From: Parachlamydiaceae bacterium
GTDB taxonomy: Bacteria; Chlamydiota; Chlamydiia; Chlamydiales; Parachlamydiaceae
NCBI GenBank assembly: GCA_013815395.1
Contig: JACDGH010000112.1
Location: forward strand, 1-8,020
Direction: 5' to 3'
DNA length: 8,020 nucleotides
The notes beneath the pieces are model-generated. The model did no database searches, was not told where the DNA came from, and saw only the letters and a program-made list of their open reading frames with translations. This document shows, in pieces, positions 1 to 5,843 of this stretch. The translations under genes were made by a program, and so were the position numbers. Each line of letters starts with the position of its first letter. Position 1 is the first letter of the stretch.

Positions 1-1856
1 ATAATGGCGTCAAGAAATGCTCTCCAATAAAGATCTGGATCTCCACCCCAAATCCCCATGCCCACAGCTGGAAATATAGCTACTCCATTTTCTGCAGCAA
101 TTAAATCTGTTTTGAAGTTTTCGGTCATAATCTTTTTATTGAATTTTGCAGGAGTTTTTGAAGAATGAAGTCCTCGAATTCCACAGCTATTGATTAATCG
201 AATTGCATCATTTTTTCCAGGTTCTCTAGCAAGAATATGACCATGACCATCCATGAAAATTCGATAATCTTCGCTTTTAACTACCATGGATCCTATCTGA
301 TATAAAGTCATCTCACACAACTCTTCAAAATCTTTTATAGAAGAAAATCCAAATTTTTTGGGATCTGCTTGTACAATATGCAAAAACTCTCCTATTGCTT
401 TATTTCCTTGTAATTCTTTAAAAACCACTGGATTGGAATCACTTCCTGGAAGAATGACGATACTATCTATTGACATAGCTTCTTTCAGTCCTTTGTAAAA
501 GGGAAGTGGGAGAAGTGAGGAAGTGTATATCTTTTGACTATCTAGAATATTTTTAATTTCTTTAAAGCTAATTTTGTAAGTATTAGTTCCATATAGACAA
601 CTTAAGTCTGCTATTTTTAGAGTTTTTCCACCAATAATGCCATGTCCAGATACATCTTTAGCGGAAAATTCTAAGATATCCGCAATATCTTCAGCTTTTT
701 GGTTGATATAATCTCGGATATTTTCATAAGGCGCATTAAAGGCAAAGAGCTTGCCTGACCCTGGCATTGTGGTTGTAATATTTGTATTTTTAAAAAGTTC
801 GAAAAAAAACAAATTTGATGGTCTAATATTTATTCCTGTTAATACAATACCCTCACAAAAGTGCCCTTTAGGCAATGTAATTTGATAGCCTGCAAACTTT
901 GGGGTATGCTCAAGAGCTTCTTTAAATGCTATGTCCTCTACAGAAACGATATTAGCTTTCTTCAATTGTAGAATTTCATTTGGCTGATTCATTGCTTTCG
1001 ACATTGTATTTGATAGCCTATTCGCCTCAGCTAATGATGTTGGAACATGCAATGGAAAGCTCGCAAAATTCGAGAAAAATGCTCTTATTGATGTATAAAG
1101 TTCTGTTATCTTTGAATAAATCTCATAATGTGAATTTTTTTTCATTTGATCCCATTGACGGCGATATAGATCCGCATGGGACCCTAAAGAAGAATCTATG
1201 ACATTAGATTTTTCCCAAGCAGCAGCAAAGCTTTCCTTATCCATAGGCATTATTTTCCAACCAAGGTGCTTTTCTCCGTACTGAAGAATGTCAATGGATA
1301 AATTCAAATTCTTATTTTCAATGTATTCTATACATCTTACATACTCTTCACGATCAAAGGATTTTGAAGTTCTTAGTCGTTCCCTTATAGCTGTCAGTTG
1401 AGGTTGATAAAAGGCATTGCAAAATTCAAAGACCAAAAGTCCCATAATAACTAATGGGTCTGGATGATGCCTAATAACAATACCGCGAATAGGTTGCCCG
1501 TTCGAGTTTTTGGCATGGACGATAAATGATGGAGGGTATTCTTTCGGGTAATTAGAAGTAATAGATATTTGAAATGGAGGCCCACTAGTAGAGCCGTAAT
1601 GAAATACCTGGTCGAAAAGAGGATTTTGACGCAGCTTTTCCAATAGCTTAGATATGAAGTCATCATTTTGATTCAATTGACCTGCAATTTTACAATCATT
1701 AAGAGCAGGGCCTGATTTTATATCTATAAATTGTTGCTTAGCGATTTCGTTGATCTTTTTATCAATCCCACTAAAAGTTGCAAGCAGCCATTCAGGCGCT
1801 TTCCAGTTAGAATGGATAGGTTGATAGTCAGCAGAATATTTAAAGTTCACAGACAT
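1..1856 (-). CDS. Large orphan protein with a macro-domain-like C-terminal loop, 3' end outside the window
   Basis: An open frame of 618 codons runs without a stop from the ATG at 1856 to the window edge, so the C-terminus is missing. The start is the first ATG after an in-frame TAA at 1899-1901; only a weak purine run (AAAAGAA) precedes it. There is no signal peptide or membrane segment. Residues 30-200 include a YPKEYPPSF stretch (103-111) and a predicted helix LLVFEFCNAF (140-149), followed by an EYVRCIEYIE segment (171-180). Residues 530-618 contain YRIFMDGHGH (531-540), GIRGLHSSK (559-567) and FPAVGMGIWGGDP (595-607). The last is close to the glycine-rich phosphate-binding loop of macro domains, which bind or hydrolyse ADP-ribose. 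From family knowledge I infer a macro-like domain cut by the edge; the N-terminal half is not recognised. An effector role is plausible but unproven. The reading frame is firm, the function is not. Confidence 0.9.
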   Translation of the reverse strand, partial: MSVNFKYSADYQPIHSNWKAPEWLLATFSGIDKKINEIAKQQFIDIKSGPALNDCKIAGQLNQNDDFISKLLEKLRQNPLFDQVFHYGSTSGPPFQISITSNYPKEYPPSFIVHAKNSNGQPIRGIVIRHHPDPLVIMGLLVFEFCNAFYQPQLTAIRERLRTSKSFDREEYVRCIEYIENKNLNLSIDILQYGEKHLGWKIMPMDKESFAAAWEKSNVIDSSLGSHADLYRRQWDQMKKNSHYEIYSKITELYTSIRAFFSNFASFPLHVPTSLAEANRLSNTMSKAMNQPNEILQLKKANIVSVEDIAFKEALEHTPKFAGYQITLPKGHFCEGIVLTGINIRPSNLFFFELFKNTNITTTMPGSGKLFAFNAPYENIRDYINQKAEDIADILEFSAKDVSGHGIIGGKTLKIADLSCLYGTNTYKISFKEIKNILDSQKIYTSSLLPLPFYKGLKEAMSIDSIVILPGSDSNPVVFKELQGNKAIGEFLHIVQADPKKFGFSSIKDFEELCEMTLYQIGSMVVKSEDYRIFMDGHGHILAREPGKNDAIRLINSCGIRGLHSSKTPAKFNKKIMTENFKTDLIAAENGVAIFPAVGMGIWGGDPDLYWRAFLDAI

Positions 1857-1870
1857 GATAACAAGTTCTT

Positions 1871-1894
1871 TTAGAATTAAAGACAAAATTCTAA
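1871..1894 (-). promoter_or_regulatory. Perfect hairpin in the leader of the left-edge gene
   Basis: TTAGAATT (1871-1878) and AATTCTAA (1887-1894) are perfect inverted repeats around an 8-base loop, ending 14 bases upstream of the ATG at 1856. A second inverted repeat, TAACAAT (1892-1898) and ATTGTTA (1901-1907), abuts and overlaps it. Both lie between the proposed promoter and the start codon, so they could form a leader RNA structure or an operator. AT-rich chance pairing is possible. Confidence 0.4.
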
Positions 1895-1911
1895 CAATTT
1901 ATTGTTAAGAT

Positions 1912-1940
1912 TTTATAAAGAAATGTAATTACACTGAAAA
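1912..1940 (-). promoter_or_regulatory. Candidate sigma-70-type promoter for the left-edge gene
   Basis: On the minus strand, TTTTCA (1940-1935) and TATAAA (1917-1912) are separated by 17 bases. The -10 is a five-of-six match to consensus and the -35 four of six. Transcription would start near 1904, giving a leader of about 48 bases that includes the hairpin at 1871-1894. Spacing is ideal, but the region is AT-rich and such matches are common. Confidence 0.4.
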
Positions 1941-2065
1941 TAGAGATAAAATCGGTTAATCCAATAAATGATGGGCTCGTGATCTATTGCAGAAAAAGGC
2001 AAATCTTAGTCCGCCTCCAATTTATAATCACCTTAAGTTTTAGGGCAAGCATAGTTAAAGGTTGA

Positions 2066-2531
2066 GCCTTAAATTTGGAATTGATTCAATACCGTTCAAA
2101 CTACTATAAAGCCATTCAATCTGTCCGAGAAAAGAATATGGATATGACTTCTTGGTTAGAATATTTTGTGAATGGATTAGCGACTCAGCTGCAGGAAGTT
2201 CAGAATCGTGGCCAACAGGTGATAAAACAAGATATTCTCAGTATTCAACATCAACTTTCCCAAAGAGAAAAAGAAGCTCTTGAACAAGCTCTAGATGAAG
2301 AAAGGGTTTTCCATTCAAGAGTTTCAACTTCTTTTTCCCGAAGCAAGCAAAAGAACTCTTCAACGAGAATTAAAAAAAGCTTATGATGTCCTTTGCAAGC
2401 TTTGTTCTCTTCTTTTCAAACACGGAAAGGTAGAAGTTTTAAAAGATTTGGTGACGATTGAATTAAGAATAGAATATGACTTTGAAGGTGATTCGTATCT
2501 AACTAAATCAATCCCATTCATTTCAATTTAA
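2066..2531 (+). pseudogene. Fic-family protein, C-terminal fragment with frameshift
   Basis: The frame from 2066 (TTG at 2075) encodes a segment typical of the C-terminal part of Fic AMP-transferase-type proteins: YRSNYYKAIQSV, then MDMTSWLEYFVNGLATQL, then a helix ending QREKEALEQALDE. The following winged-helix region, FSIQEFQLLFPEAS and RTLQRELKK, is in another frame (from about 2298), so a single-base change lies in the GAAGAAAGGG run at 2297-2306. After codon 2382 the sequence no longer resembles Fic proteins and continues open to the TAA at 2529-2531. The catalytic core with its HPFxxGNGR motif is absent; the bases upstream of 2063 contain stops in every frame and no trace of it. The product would have no AMP-transfer centre. 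I am fairly sure of the Fic assignment from the motif pattern, and sure that the gene is truncated. Confidence 0.7.
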
Positions 2532-2583
2532 ATCTATGTTAACAAATTATTTAATTAAATTGAAACAATTAGTGTTTTTATAG

Positions 2584-2629
2584 TTGACATATATTAATAA
2601 TATATAATAATATAAAATATATTATTTAA
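2584..2629 (+). promoter_or_regulatory. Strong promoter of the helical-repeat gene
   Basis: A perfect -35 TTGACA (2584-2589) is followed after 18 bases by TAATAT (2608-2613). Everything from 2589 to 2629 is A or T, 41 bases in a row. The inverted repeat AATAATATA (2596-2604) and TATATTATT (2618-2626) spans the -10 and could be an operator or simply reflect composition. Another -10 choice is TATAAA at 2611-2616, with a 21-base spacer. Confidence 0.65.
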
Positions 2630-2643
2630 CTTAATAGTTGCTT

Positions 2644-2649
2644 AAGGAG
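2644..2649 (+). promoter_or_regulatory. Shine-Dalgarno site AAGGAG
   Basis: AAGGAG ends seven bases before the ATG at 2657, separated by a run of seven T. It is the clearest ribosome binding site in the window and fixes the start of the downstream gene. Most other genes here have weak or no such site. Confidence 0.85.
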
Positions 2650-2656
2650 TTTTTTT

Positions 2657-3538
2657 ATGTTTACCCCTGTCGATCCTATTCCTCCTGCTTATCACTTCCA
2701 AGTTGAGGAGAGATATACTGTCAAATCTGAATGTTATTCCATTAATAACGAAGAATTAAAAACAAAACTATACGAACTTTATAGCAAGACGGATCAGTCT
2801 AGTAGCTATCAGTTGACTATCTCACTACTATTAAGTTCTCAACTGGGAGACGTGGAATTATACACAGAAGTTTTGAAAAAAATTTATACTAATCTTGGCC
2901 TAACATTCAAAACGACTCCAGAAGAGTTTCAGTCAATTGTGGCAGGATGGGAAGGACAGGTTAGTTTTAATATTTGGCTCTTAGGACGTGTATTAGTATC
3001 TGCTGATAATATGCAAGATAAACATACGGGCAGCCGAGTTGCTTCTTTAATGCATAGCAGTTTAACTACTATAGAAAAAGTTGATCCATTTTCTACATGG
3101 GCTTGGGGTTATCTTGCCGCGCATTATGCTTCTGATAAAAAAGAATATCCTTATTACCGCATCCAAATGCTAGAATCAACAGAAGCTCTTAAAAAGCAAG
3201 CAATTGAAAAAGAAAAAGATAATGTACAATGGGCATTACGTATGGATATCTTGGCAGCTGGAAATTCTGGAGACCGTGAGACATATAATAAACTCCTACA
3301 GGAATTCAAAGAGTGGACAGGTAAAGAGACAATCTCAAAAGCCATTCTTACGATTCCAAAAGAAGATTTTACAGCATGGGCACTTGCAATCGTACGTATT
3401 GCAGCTGCAAAAGTTAAAGATATTGATACTTATCAAGAATTAGCTTTAACTCTGGAGCAAGCTATAAAGGACTCCCCTTCAGAGCAAGATAAACTGTTAG
3501 CTGAAGTTAACAATTTATTAAGTGCCTGTTTTATCTAA
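2657..3538 (+). CDS. Orphan alpha-helical repeat protein, 293 residues
   Basis: I do not recognise this protein. It has no signal peptide or membrane segment and looks cytoplasmic and mostly helical. It appears to be built from repeats of about 40-50 residues. Each has a hydrophobic helix, usually with a Trp, then a short acidic turn and a second helix containing a Tyr. Compare YQLTISLLLSSQLGDVELY (51-69), VQWALRMDILAAGNSGDRET (190-209) and AWALAIVRIAAAKVKDIDTY (240-259); W107, W148/W150, W192 and W241 mark successive units, and residues 103-139 and 147-180 fit more loosely. This resembles TPR-like solenoids that bind partner proteins, but no canonical TPR consensus is present. The first 30 residues are proline-rich and probably disordered. 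The gene stands alone, with its own strong promoter and ribosome binding site and decayed sequence on both sides. A secreted effector or chaperone-like adaptor role is possible but not shown. Confidence 0.9.
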   Translation: MFTPVDPIPPAYHFQVEERYTVKSECYSINNEELKTKLYELYSKTDQSSSYQLTISLLLSSQLGDVELYTEVLKKIYTNLGLTFKTTPEEFQSIVAGWEGQVSFNIWLLGRVLVSADNMQDKHTGSRVASLMHSSLTTIEKVDPFSTWAWGYLAAHYASDKKEYPYYRIQMLESTEALKKQAIEKEKDNVQWALRMDILAAGNSGDRETYNKLLQEFKEWTGKETISKAILTIPKEDFTAWALAIVRIAAAKVKDIDTYQELALTLEQAIKDSPSEQDKLLAEVNNLLSACFI

Positions 3539-3554
3539 ACAGACTTAATTAACG

Positions 3555-3690
3555 TTAACCTGGTGGTCCTTTTCGGGTCGAATTTGTAAAAGTCTTTTCA
3601 AGTAAGTTCACCTCAGCTTGTATGGCTTTAATGGGGAGGGTGATATTTTGTAGATTGTCTTAAAAGTTCTGTTATTTCAGCTTGGGTCAG
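3555..3690 (-). pseudogene. Possible IS66-type transposase N-terminal remnant
   Basis: Read on the minus strand, 3690-3640 encodes LTQAEITELLRQSTK in one frame. 3659-3555 encodes a 34-residue piece ending in a stop, with LPIKAIQAEVNLLEKTF and then NSTRKGPPG, in another. Joined across a frameshift near 3650-3660, they resemble the start of IS66-family transposases: a short helix, a coiled coil of the form I-x-x-L-E, then an NS-x-NS-x-KPPS motif. The match to the last motif is imperfect and the rest of the transposase is missing, since the intact plus-strand gene ends at 3538. No terminal inverted repeat was found. The assignment is a guess from pattern; that this is decayed coding sequence is more likely than the specific family. 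Confidence 0.3.
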
Positions 3691-3741
3691 TCAGACAATA
3701 TTGCTTTTAGCACGGAACTAGATAGAAGTGTTTTTGGAAAT

Positions 3742-4005
3742 CTAGAAATGAGAAGAGCTTCCATCTGTAGTTCTGAACCCGTCCAGTCTCTCCCACTTCT
3801 TCCCATCACAAGATGCATTCAATTCAAATGTTTGAAGCCTAAAGGTTGATTCACTTTGAAGCGTGTCTTGAACGCGATTTATAAATAAATCTTGCATTCA
3901 TTTTTGGTAAAATGATCCTATTATCTCTGCGCGAAGCTCCTTGGAATGCATGTGATCTTTACCGCCCTTTAATTCCGCCGAACTGTCGATTCTAAAATAC
4001 AAAGT
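3742..4005 (-). pseudogene. Decayed minus-strand gene fragment, family unknown
   Basis: The minus strand is open from 4005 to an in-frame TGA at 3900-3898 (35 codons, including LKGGKDHMHSKELRAEIIG). It then reopens in the same frame with an ATG at 3897 for 51 residues to a TAG at 3744-3742, including MQDLFINRVQDTLQ and FELNASCDGKKWERLDGF. The amino-acid mix is protein-like on both sides of the TGA, which suggests one former frame interrupted by a nonsense change. Alternatively 3742-3897 is a genuine 51-residue gene, but no ribosome binding site precedes its ATG. I do not recognise the family. Confidence 0.35.
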
Positions 4006-4068
4006 TTATAAACGGGGTCAGTACTAACACTTTTATTTAAAAAATAACGGATTTCTTATTGCCAAATC

Positions 4069-4227
4069 ATGTCACGCAACATTCCTGACATGAAGCCAAA
4101 GCTTCCCAAAATAAGAAAAGTCTTAAGACTATCTATGTCGATCTATAAGATCTCTGATTTACGAATTTGTGATCCCCATTTTTTAAAAATTGGAAGTGCG
4201 AGGCCTACCCCGGTTTATTTTTCTTAG
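4069..4227 (+). other. 52-residue open frame, possibly a transposase N-terminal remnant
   Basis: ATG at 4069 opens a 52-residue basic frame ending at TAG 4225-4227. It begins MSRNIPDMKPKLPKIRKVLRL, shown here as MSRNIPDMKP then KLPKIRKVLRL. The second part resembles the opening of IS21-type IstA transposases, where a short basic segment of the form KIREVLRL leads into a helix-turn-helix. The expected helix-turn-helix does not follow in any frame that I can see. No ribosome binding site precedes it. It may be a remnant or a chance frame. Confidence 0.2.
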
Positions 4228-4325
4228 TGCATGGAGATGGAAATTGGCCTATGTCATAATCTCACCTTAAATCCAATGTTGAGAAAAAATGCGCAATTAA
4301 TTTGTAGAACTATGAGGAAATGAGA

Positions 4326-4892
4326 ATGCAATATTCAATAGAAGTCATTACTTTATCATCTCAAAAAGAAATGCTTAATTTTTTGAAGGAATATGAAACC
4401 TATACCCTTTTTCTATTGGGAAACTATGAAAATTATGGACCAATACTTTCCGATGCCCTCTACTCAGGGAATTTTAAGCTCATTCGTTCTCAAGGACAAG
4501 TGGTAGGAGTGTTTGCCTTACTCGGAAAGGTAATTTGCTTATTGAAACAATATTGCAAGAGTCTATTTTTGATATTGTTATAGATGCTTGTCATCAAGAG
4601 TGCATACCTTTAAAAAGAGTTGTTGGAAACTGGATTTTTTTTTCTGGGCCATTTTGGGAATATCTTAAGATGAAAAAGTTAACCCAGAAGGAAGTTTTTA
4701 CATCTAAAGAAATTCTTTATAACATTGATCTAAGTAAACACAATTTCTTACCTCAATCCAATGTAAGACTTTTAACAGAAGCTGATTATTTTTACGGGGG
4801 AGCAAAACTTTCCTGCACAAAAATTGTACAAGTCCCTTGGAGTATCACAAATGGGTTATTTTGCTCTTTTATTTGGGGATACGATTAATTAA
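4326..4892 (+). pseudogene. GNAT-family N-acetyltransferase, frameshifted and internally deleted
   Basis: GNAT enzymes move an acetyl group from acetyl-CoA to an amine. The gene starts at ATG 4326, with GAGG (4314-4317) eight bases upstream; ATG 4320 is too close to that site. Frame one gives YETYTLFLLGNYENYGPILS and reaches LLGK at 4529. The homologous continuation GNLLIETILQE is one frame over, so one A is missing from the run at 4526-4528. The second frame continues through KRVVGNWIFFSGPFWEYLK to LLTEADYF (about 4791). There it jumps to a third frame carrying the family's C-terminal helix and strand, QNFPAQKLYKSLG and GYFALLFG, ending at TAA 4890-4892. The sequence between, which should hold the acetyl-CoA-binding core (an R/Q-x-x-G-x-G/A type loop), is absent. 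The remnant has about 188 codons; full members are near 280-300. It cannot be active. Its stop overlaps that of the opposing gene. Confidence 0.75.
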
Positions 4893-5341
4893 GCTCCATT
4901 ATTTAATAATGAAAGATAATCGAGATTATAATTAACCACTGTTTCAACAAATTTACGATCAAAATGTGGGCAAAATCTTGGGTAGGTTCGATCAAGCCCA
5001 TACGACCATTTTTCCAAAAGAGATTCATCATATTCTAGCATTTCTTCAATGAGAAATTTGGAGTCATATTCTTCCTGTGTATGAATCCCTAGCCCACCAT
5101 CAAATAGTTCTCCTGAGGGTAGCATTATTAATATATGGTCACATTCATATTTAGACTTTGTCAAAACGAAGCAGATATGAACCTTGTTTTTGAAAAGCTC
5201 ATTCCATTTTTTGAAAAAAATCTGGGCAAAAACGCCACACGGACCATAGTTAATTCGAGGAATTTCTTCATGAAAGCCATATTCACTATTGATTTCATCT
5301 GTGATTTTTTGCAAAACTTTTTTTGCTTTTTCATCAATCAT
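4889..5341 (-). CDS. Small protein with a papain-/transglutaminase-like Cys-His-Asp pattern
   Basis: The protein is 150 residues, with no signal peptide or membrane segment. NYGPCGVFAQ (31-40) places C35 at the start of a predicted helix. KYECDHILIM (64-73) gives H69 on a strand, and GELFDGG (77-83) gives D81 on the next strand. This order and spacing (Cys on a helix, His and Asp on adjacent strands) is the arrangement of papain-like and transglutaminase-like cysteine enzymes, so a protease, deamidase or acyl-transferase activity is inferred. The residues after 90 are not recognised. ATG 5341 is the first start after an in-frame TAA; its only purine-rich site, AAAGAGG, is 17 bases away. A short frame ends eight bases upstream (5350-5352) on the same strand, suggesting a two-gene unit. 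The stop overlaps that of the converging acetyltransferase pseudogene by two bases. Confidence 0.75.
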   Translation of the reverse strand: MIDEKAKKVLQKITDEINSEYGFHEEIPRINYGPCGVFAQIFFKKWNELFKNKVHICFVLTKSKYECDHILIMLPSGELFDGGLGIHTQEEYDSKFLIEEMLEYDESLLEKWSYGLDRTYPRFCPHFDRKFVETVVNYNLDYLSLLNNGA

Positions 5342-5349
5342 GTTTTATG

Positions 5350-5517
5350 CTAGTTTAACCTCTTTTCAGTGCCATTCTTTGGAGCAAAGATGATTTGATA
5401 ATCCCCAGCGTCTAAAATCTTCGATAACGTATCAATTGTATTAAATATTTTTTCATACAAATAGAGCGATTTCTCGGTAATTGTTCGGATCATTGTTTGA
5501 ATTCGGGATTGAACCAA
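5350..5517 (-). CDS. Small hypothetical ORF upstream of the Cys-His-Asp gene
   Basis: The minus strand encodes 47 residues from ATG 5493, or 55 from TTG 5517, ending at TAG 5352-5350. The protein begins MIRTITEKSLYLYEKIFNTI and ends with YQIIFAPKNGTEKRLN. It looks like a basic amphipathic helix followed by a strand. Neither start has a clear ribosome binding site; an in-frame TAG lies just upstream of TTG 5517. The stop is eight bases before the next gene, and the purine run AAAGAGG lies inside its last codons, so the two could be translated together. It may be a real small partner protein or the tail of a lost gene. No family was recognised. Confidence 0.4.
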   Translation of the reverse strand: MVQSRIQTMIRTITEKSLYLYEKIFNTIDTLSKILDAGDYQIIFAPKNGTEKRLN

Positions 5518-5554
5518 ATAAATCTATAGTATTTAATTTTACATTTCCTTAAAA

Positions 5555-5590
5555 CCTTTAAAATTAACATTGCATACAATAATTTTAAGG
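5555..5590. promoter_or_regulatory. Long AT-rich hairpin upstream of the small-ORF/Cys-His-Asp pair
   Basis: CCTTTAAAATTA (5555-5566) pairs with TAATTTTAAGG (5580-5590) with one bulged T, and the loop holds a further TTG/CAA pairing around CATA (5570-5579). An extra copy, CCTTAAAA (5547-5554), also pairs perfectly with TTTTAAGG (5583-5590), so two alternative stems compete. It has no T-tract on either side and so does not look like a terminator. It lies 38-73 bases upstream of the TTG at 5517 on the minus strand, a suitable place for an operator. Confidence 0.4.
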
Positions 5591-5713
5591 CAACTTGATA
5601 AAGGAATTCACATACAAGAAGATTATTTTGCTTATTTGATATATTTTTTTGTTTTAGTAGGGTTAGGATTCAAGTATTGTTTGGAAAACGATGACGAGTT
5701 GGCAGAAAACTAA
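5570..5713 (+). other. Short open frame with one predicted membrane helix
   Basis: A plus-strand frame of 47 residues from TTG 5570 to TAA 5711-5713 contains one hydrophobic stretch, YFAYLIYFFVLVGLGF (residues 19-34), between a charged N-terminus (RQLDKG) and an acidic tail (ENDDELAEN). That layout is what a small single-pass membrane protein looks like. There is no ATG and no ribosome binding site, and the TTG lies inside the hairpin at 5555-5590. It may be a remnant or a chance frame. The rest of 5521-5834 holds no other feature I can support. Confidence 0.2.
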
Positions 5714-5843
5714 CTTGATTCGAAGGCGTCGTTTAAGACCTTGAAACAAAATCATTTACTTTATTAATTTCGATAAATACACTCTTTTCATTGTAGTCGT
5801 GAAGCTTTTGGGAAATCTCATAATAAATTAAAATGTGTTATCT

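Larger units (their letters stand above)
3539..4325. other. Gene-poor stretch with decayed coding fragments
   Basis: No intact gene longer than 60 codons occurs here. The minus strand from 4005 to 3555 has consecutive protein-like segments broken by stops and a frame change, and the plus strand has frames at 4069-4227 and 4231-4323; these are described separately. The 10-base palindrome TTAACGTTAA lies at 3548-3557, just after the helical-repeat gene, but nothing resembling a terminator with a T-tract follows. I see no RNA gene. Confidence 0.6.

Noticed and set aside
980..1201. 73-codon plus-strand open frame
   Set aside because: It lies antisense inside the 618-codon minus-strand frame and has no ribosome binding site.
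1524..1550. YPKEYPPSF stretch in the left-edge protein, recalling E2/RWD ubiquitin-conjugating folds
   Set aside because: No HPN motif or active-site cysteine follows; the resemblance is limited to a few prolines and aromatics.
1451..1666. 71-codon minus-strand open frame
   Set aside because: It is an alternative frame on the same strand as the left-edge gene, whose frame is uninterrupted here.
1981..2040. Short plus-strand frame encoding LLQKKANLSPPPIYNHLK before the Fic remnant
   Set aside because: Twenty-odd codons between stops, in no recognised family, and not matching the missing Fic core.
3204..3443. 79-codon plus-strand open frame and a 63-codon minus-strand frame (3154-3345)
   Set aside because: Both are shadows of the 293-residue helical-repeat gene, which has a strong start.
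4231..4323. 30-residue plus-strand frame (MEMEIGLCHN...) touching the start of the acetyltransferase pseudogene; its LTLNPMLRKNAQ stretch faintly recalls the N-terminus of sigma-54
   Set aside because: It is too short, lacks the glutamine-rich repeat of sigma-54, and has no ribosome binding site.
5135..5353. 72-codon plus-strand open frame
   Set aside because: It is antisense to the Cys-His-Asp gene, whose catalytic-like motifs show that the minus strand is the coding one.
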